A stretch of 8,568 bases of DNA from Cyclobacteriaceae bacterium. GTDB taxonomy: Bacteria > Bacteroidota > Bacteroidia > Cytophagales > Cyclobacteriaceae. The notes beneath the pieces were generated by a model. The model saw only the letters and a program-made list of their open reading frames with translations. It ran no database searches and was not told the DNA's origin. Within the stretch, counting starts at the first letter, position 1; every line of letters starts with the position of its first letter. The position numbers and the translations under genes are program-made. Below, one piece after another: positions 7,693-8,568 of the stretch. The stretch is taken from NCBI GenBank assembly GCA_029882675.1, contig JAOUKJ010000150.1, positions 1-8,568 of the forward strand. The letters run 5' to 3'.

Positions 7693-7985
7693 ACTGTTAC
7701 GTTGTTTTTAGTTGAAATTAAAGGAACAAAAATAGGCAAACAGTTGAAAGTTCGAACAATTATTTTTGTATAAGGTTAAAATCCGGAAATCATTGATGTG
7801 GAAAATGACCGAGAAGGATGGTGTATTTACCTTTTTACACTTATTTGCCGGAGAGGGATTTTTTTAAAGAGACTATTTTTCAGGGATATTCCAGATTATA
7901 TTTATGCTGAAAAACCTGGATTTAAAAGGGTGAATGAGTTGGGGATTATAGGATTTGTATAGAAAGAACTAATTCAATAAATAAA
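7693..7985. other. Divergent intergenic region between the SusC-like gene and the right-edge gene
   Basis: This 293-bp A/T-rich stretch should hold promoters for both flanking genes. It contains one TAnnTTTG match per strand (minus 7734-7727, plus 7761-7768), which form a 9-bp inverted repeat. There is also an 8-bp perfect inverted repeat TTTTTCAG/CTGAAAAA (7876-7883 and 7907-7914, 23-nt loop). On the + strand, codons from 7780 to TAG 7960-7962 are open. A GTG at 7798 would give a 54-residue peptide with no recognised feature, which I do not call as a gene. Confidence 0.6.
7727..7759 (-). promoter_or_regulatory. Candidate Bacteroidota-type promoter of the SusCD operon
   Basis: On the minus strand, TATTTTTG at 7734-7727 exactly fits the Bacteroidota -7 consensus TAnnTTTG, and a TTG at 7759-7757 could serve as the -33 element. 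The 22-nt spacing is a little longer than the usual 19-20 or so, which lowers confidence. Transcription would start about 7720, leaving an A/T-rich leader of roughly 25-30 nt before the SusC ATG. Confidence 0.4.
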
Positions 7986-8568
7986 ATGACGGAAAAACAA
8001 GCTCAAAGATTAAAGGATAAAATCACGAAAATTAAGCGTGCGCTGGCCGCAGACAAAAGGCGTTGGGGAGGTTATTATGACGATAGCAGGGGGCTTCGCT
8101 ATTCGCCTCCTGAATTGTATTTAAAACTCCTGGATTACAAAGGGGCATTACGCTATTTTAAATGGTTTGAAAAGAACTTTCCCAACGACGTTGGCTTTCC
8201 TGTTTTTCTCCTGGAATGGGCCATTACATTATTTAAAACAGGGAATATAACACTGGCGGAGAAAAAAGTATTAGAGACCTTTATGAGTAATTTTTATTTG
8301 CTTGATAAATTTCTGGAAAGAGAAATTATTGACAGGGGTATATCCGAACAATCGTCCTGGAAATTCAGTAGTTTAGCTGACCTTCCTTATTCAAAATACA
8401 AGCAGGAATTATCAGATTTTTCCGTATGGCTGGAGCAATTTGTGGAAACCGAAAAGTTTGACAAGCTCAGGCGTGAGGTTATTGAAATTGAAAGAAAATT
8501 AGAGAATGAGCCGGTAGGACCCAAGCGGTCGGCTTTGGTAGCCAGGCTCTATAGTTTACCTGATAATT
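7986..8568 (+). CDS. Hypothetical protein, probably helical-repeat, C-terminus cut by window end
   Basis: An ATG at 7986 opens 194 codons that run off the right edge without a stop. I do not recognise a named family with certainty. The product has no signal peptide or membrane segment and looks cytoplasmic. Residues 1-26 form a Lys/Arg-rich helix. Then comes RRWGGYYDDSRGLRY, an aromatic-rich turn. From about 43 to 105 there are paired helices with a TPR-like pattern (YKGALRYFKWFEKNFP, then LLEWAITLFKTGNITLAEKK). A charged helix at 155-175 (KLRREVIEIERKLENE) may form a coiled coil. The start is supported by the A/T-rich leader AATAAATAAAATG and by in-frame stops further upstream. The gene is divergent from the SusCD operon, and nothing ties it functionally to that system. 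A TPR-like adaptor role is only an inference. Confidence 0.75.
   Translation, partial: MTEKQAQRLKDKITKIKRALAADKRRWGGYYDDSRGLRYSPPELYLKLLDYKGALRYFKWFEKNFPNDVGFPVFLLEWAITLFKTGNITLAEKKVLETFMSNFYLLDKFLEREIIDRGISEQSSWKFSSLADLPYSKYKQELSDFSVWLEQFVETEKFDKLRREVIEIERKLENEPVGPKRSALVARLYSLPDN

Noticed and set aside
1..8568. CRISPR arrays, tRNA or rRNA genes, insertion sequences
   Set aside because: No regularly spaced repeats, cloverleaf-like stretches, transposase motifs or terminal inverted repeats were seen on either strand.

Overview
The window looks like chromosomal DNA from a member of the Bacteroidota. The evidence is an adjacent SusC/SusD-type outer-membrane nutrient-uptake pair, lipoprotein and secretion signals with Gln after the cleavage site, A/T-rich leaders without Shine-Dalgarno sequences, and TAnnTTTG-type promoter elements. 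A marine or soil Cytophagales-like lineage is possible, but the sequence does not settle the order.

Left part (1-2830): the last 43 codons of a thioredoxin-like (TlpA/AhpC-fold) protein run in from the left edge on the + strand. They meet, tail to tail and 3 bp apart, a minus-strand pair: an M1-family zinc metallopeptidase (1004-2830) followed 18 bp downstream by an endonuclease/exonuclease/phosphatase-superfamily lipoprotein (137-985). The pair is probably one transcript encoding two exported hydrolases.

Middle (2831-3411): there is no intact gene here. The + strand carries a decayed C-terminal half of an isochorismatase-like cysteine hydrolase (3052-3321). It still has the catalytic-cysteine motif but lacks the N-terminal half and contains an in-frame TAG. 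A 12-bp-stem hairpin flanked by A and T tracts (3365-3394) follows and probably acts as a terminator in both directions.

Right-centre (3412-7692): a compact minus-strand operon encodes a SusC-like TonB-dependent transporter (985 aa) and, 9 bp downstream, a SusD-like lipoprotein (437 aa from its ATG). Together they should form a lidded outer-membrane importer. No carbohydrate-active enzyme, sigma/anti-sigma pair or hybrid sensor lies in the window, so the substrate is unknown.

Right edge (7693-8568): a 293-bp divergent intergenic region has one TAnnTTTG box on each strand, arranged as an inverted repeat. It is followed by the first 194 codons of an unrecognised, probably helical-repeat protein that runs off the end.

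Most of the window is ordinary Bacteroidota gene content, and I do not see a convincing new system. The isochorismatase remnant and the arrangement of the divergent promoter region are the most notable unlisted signals.
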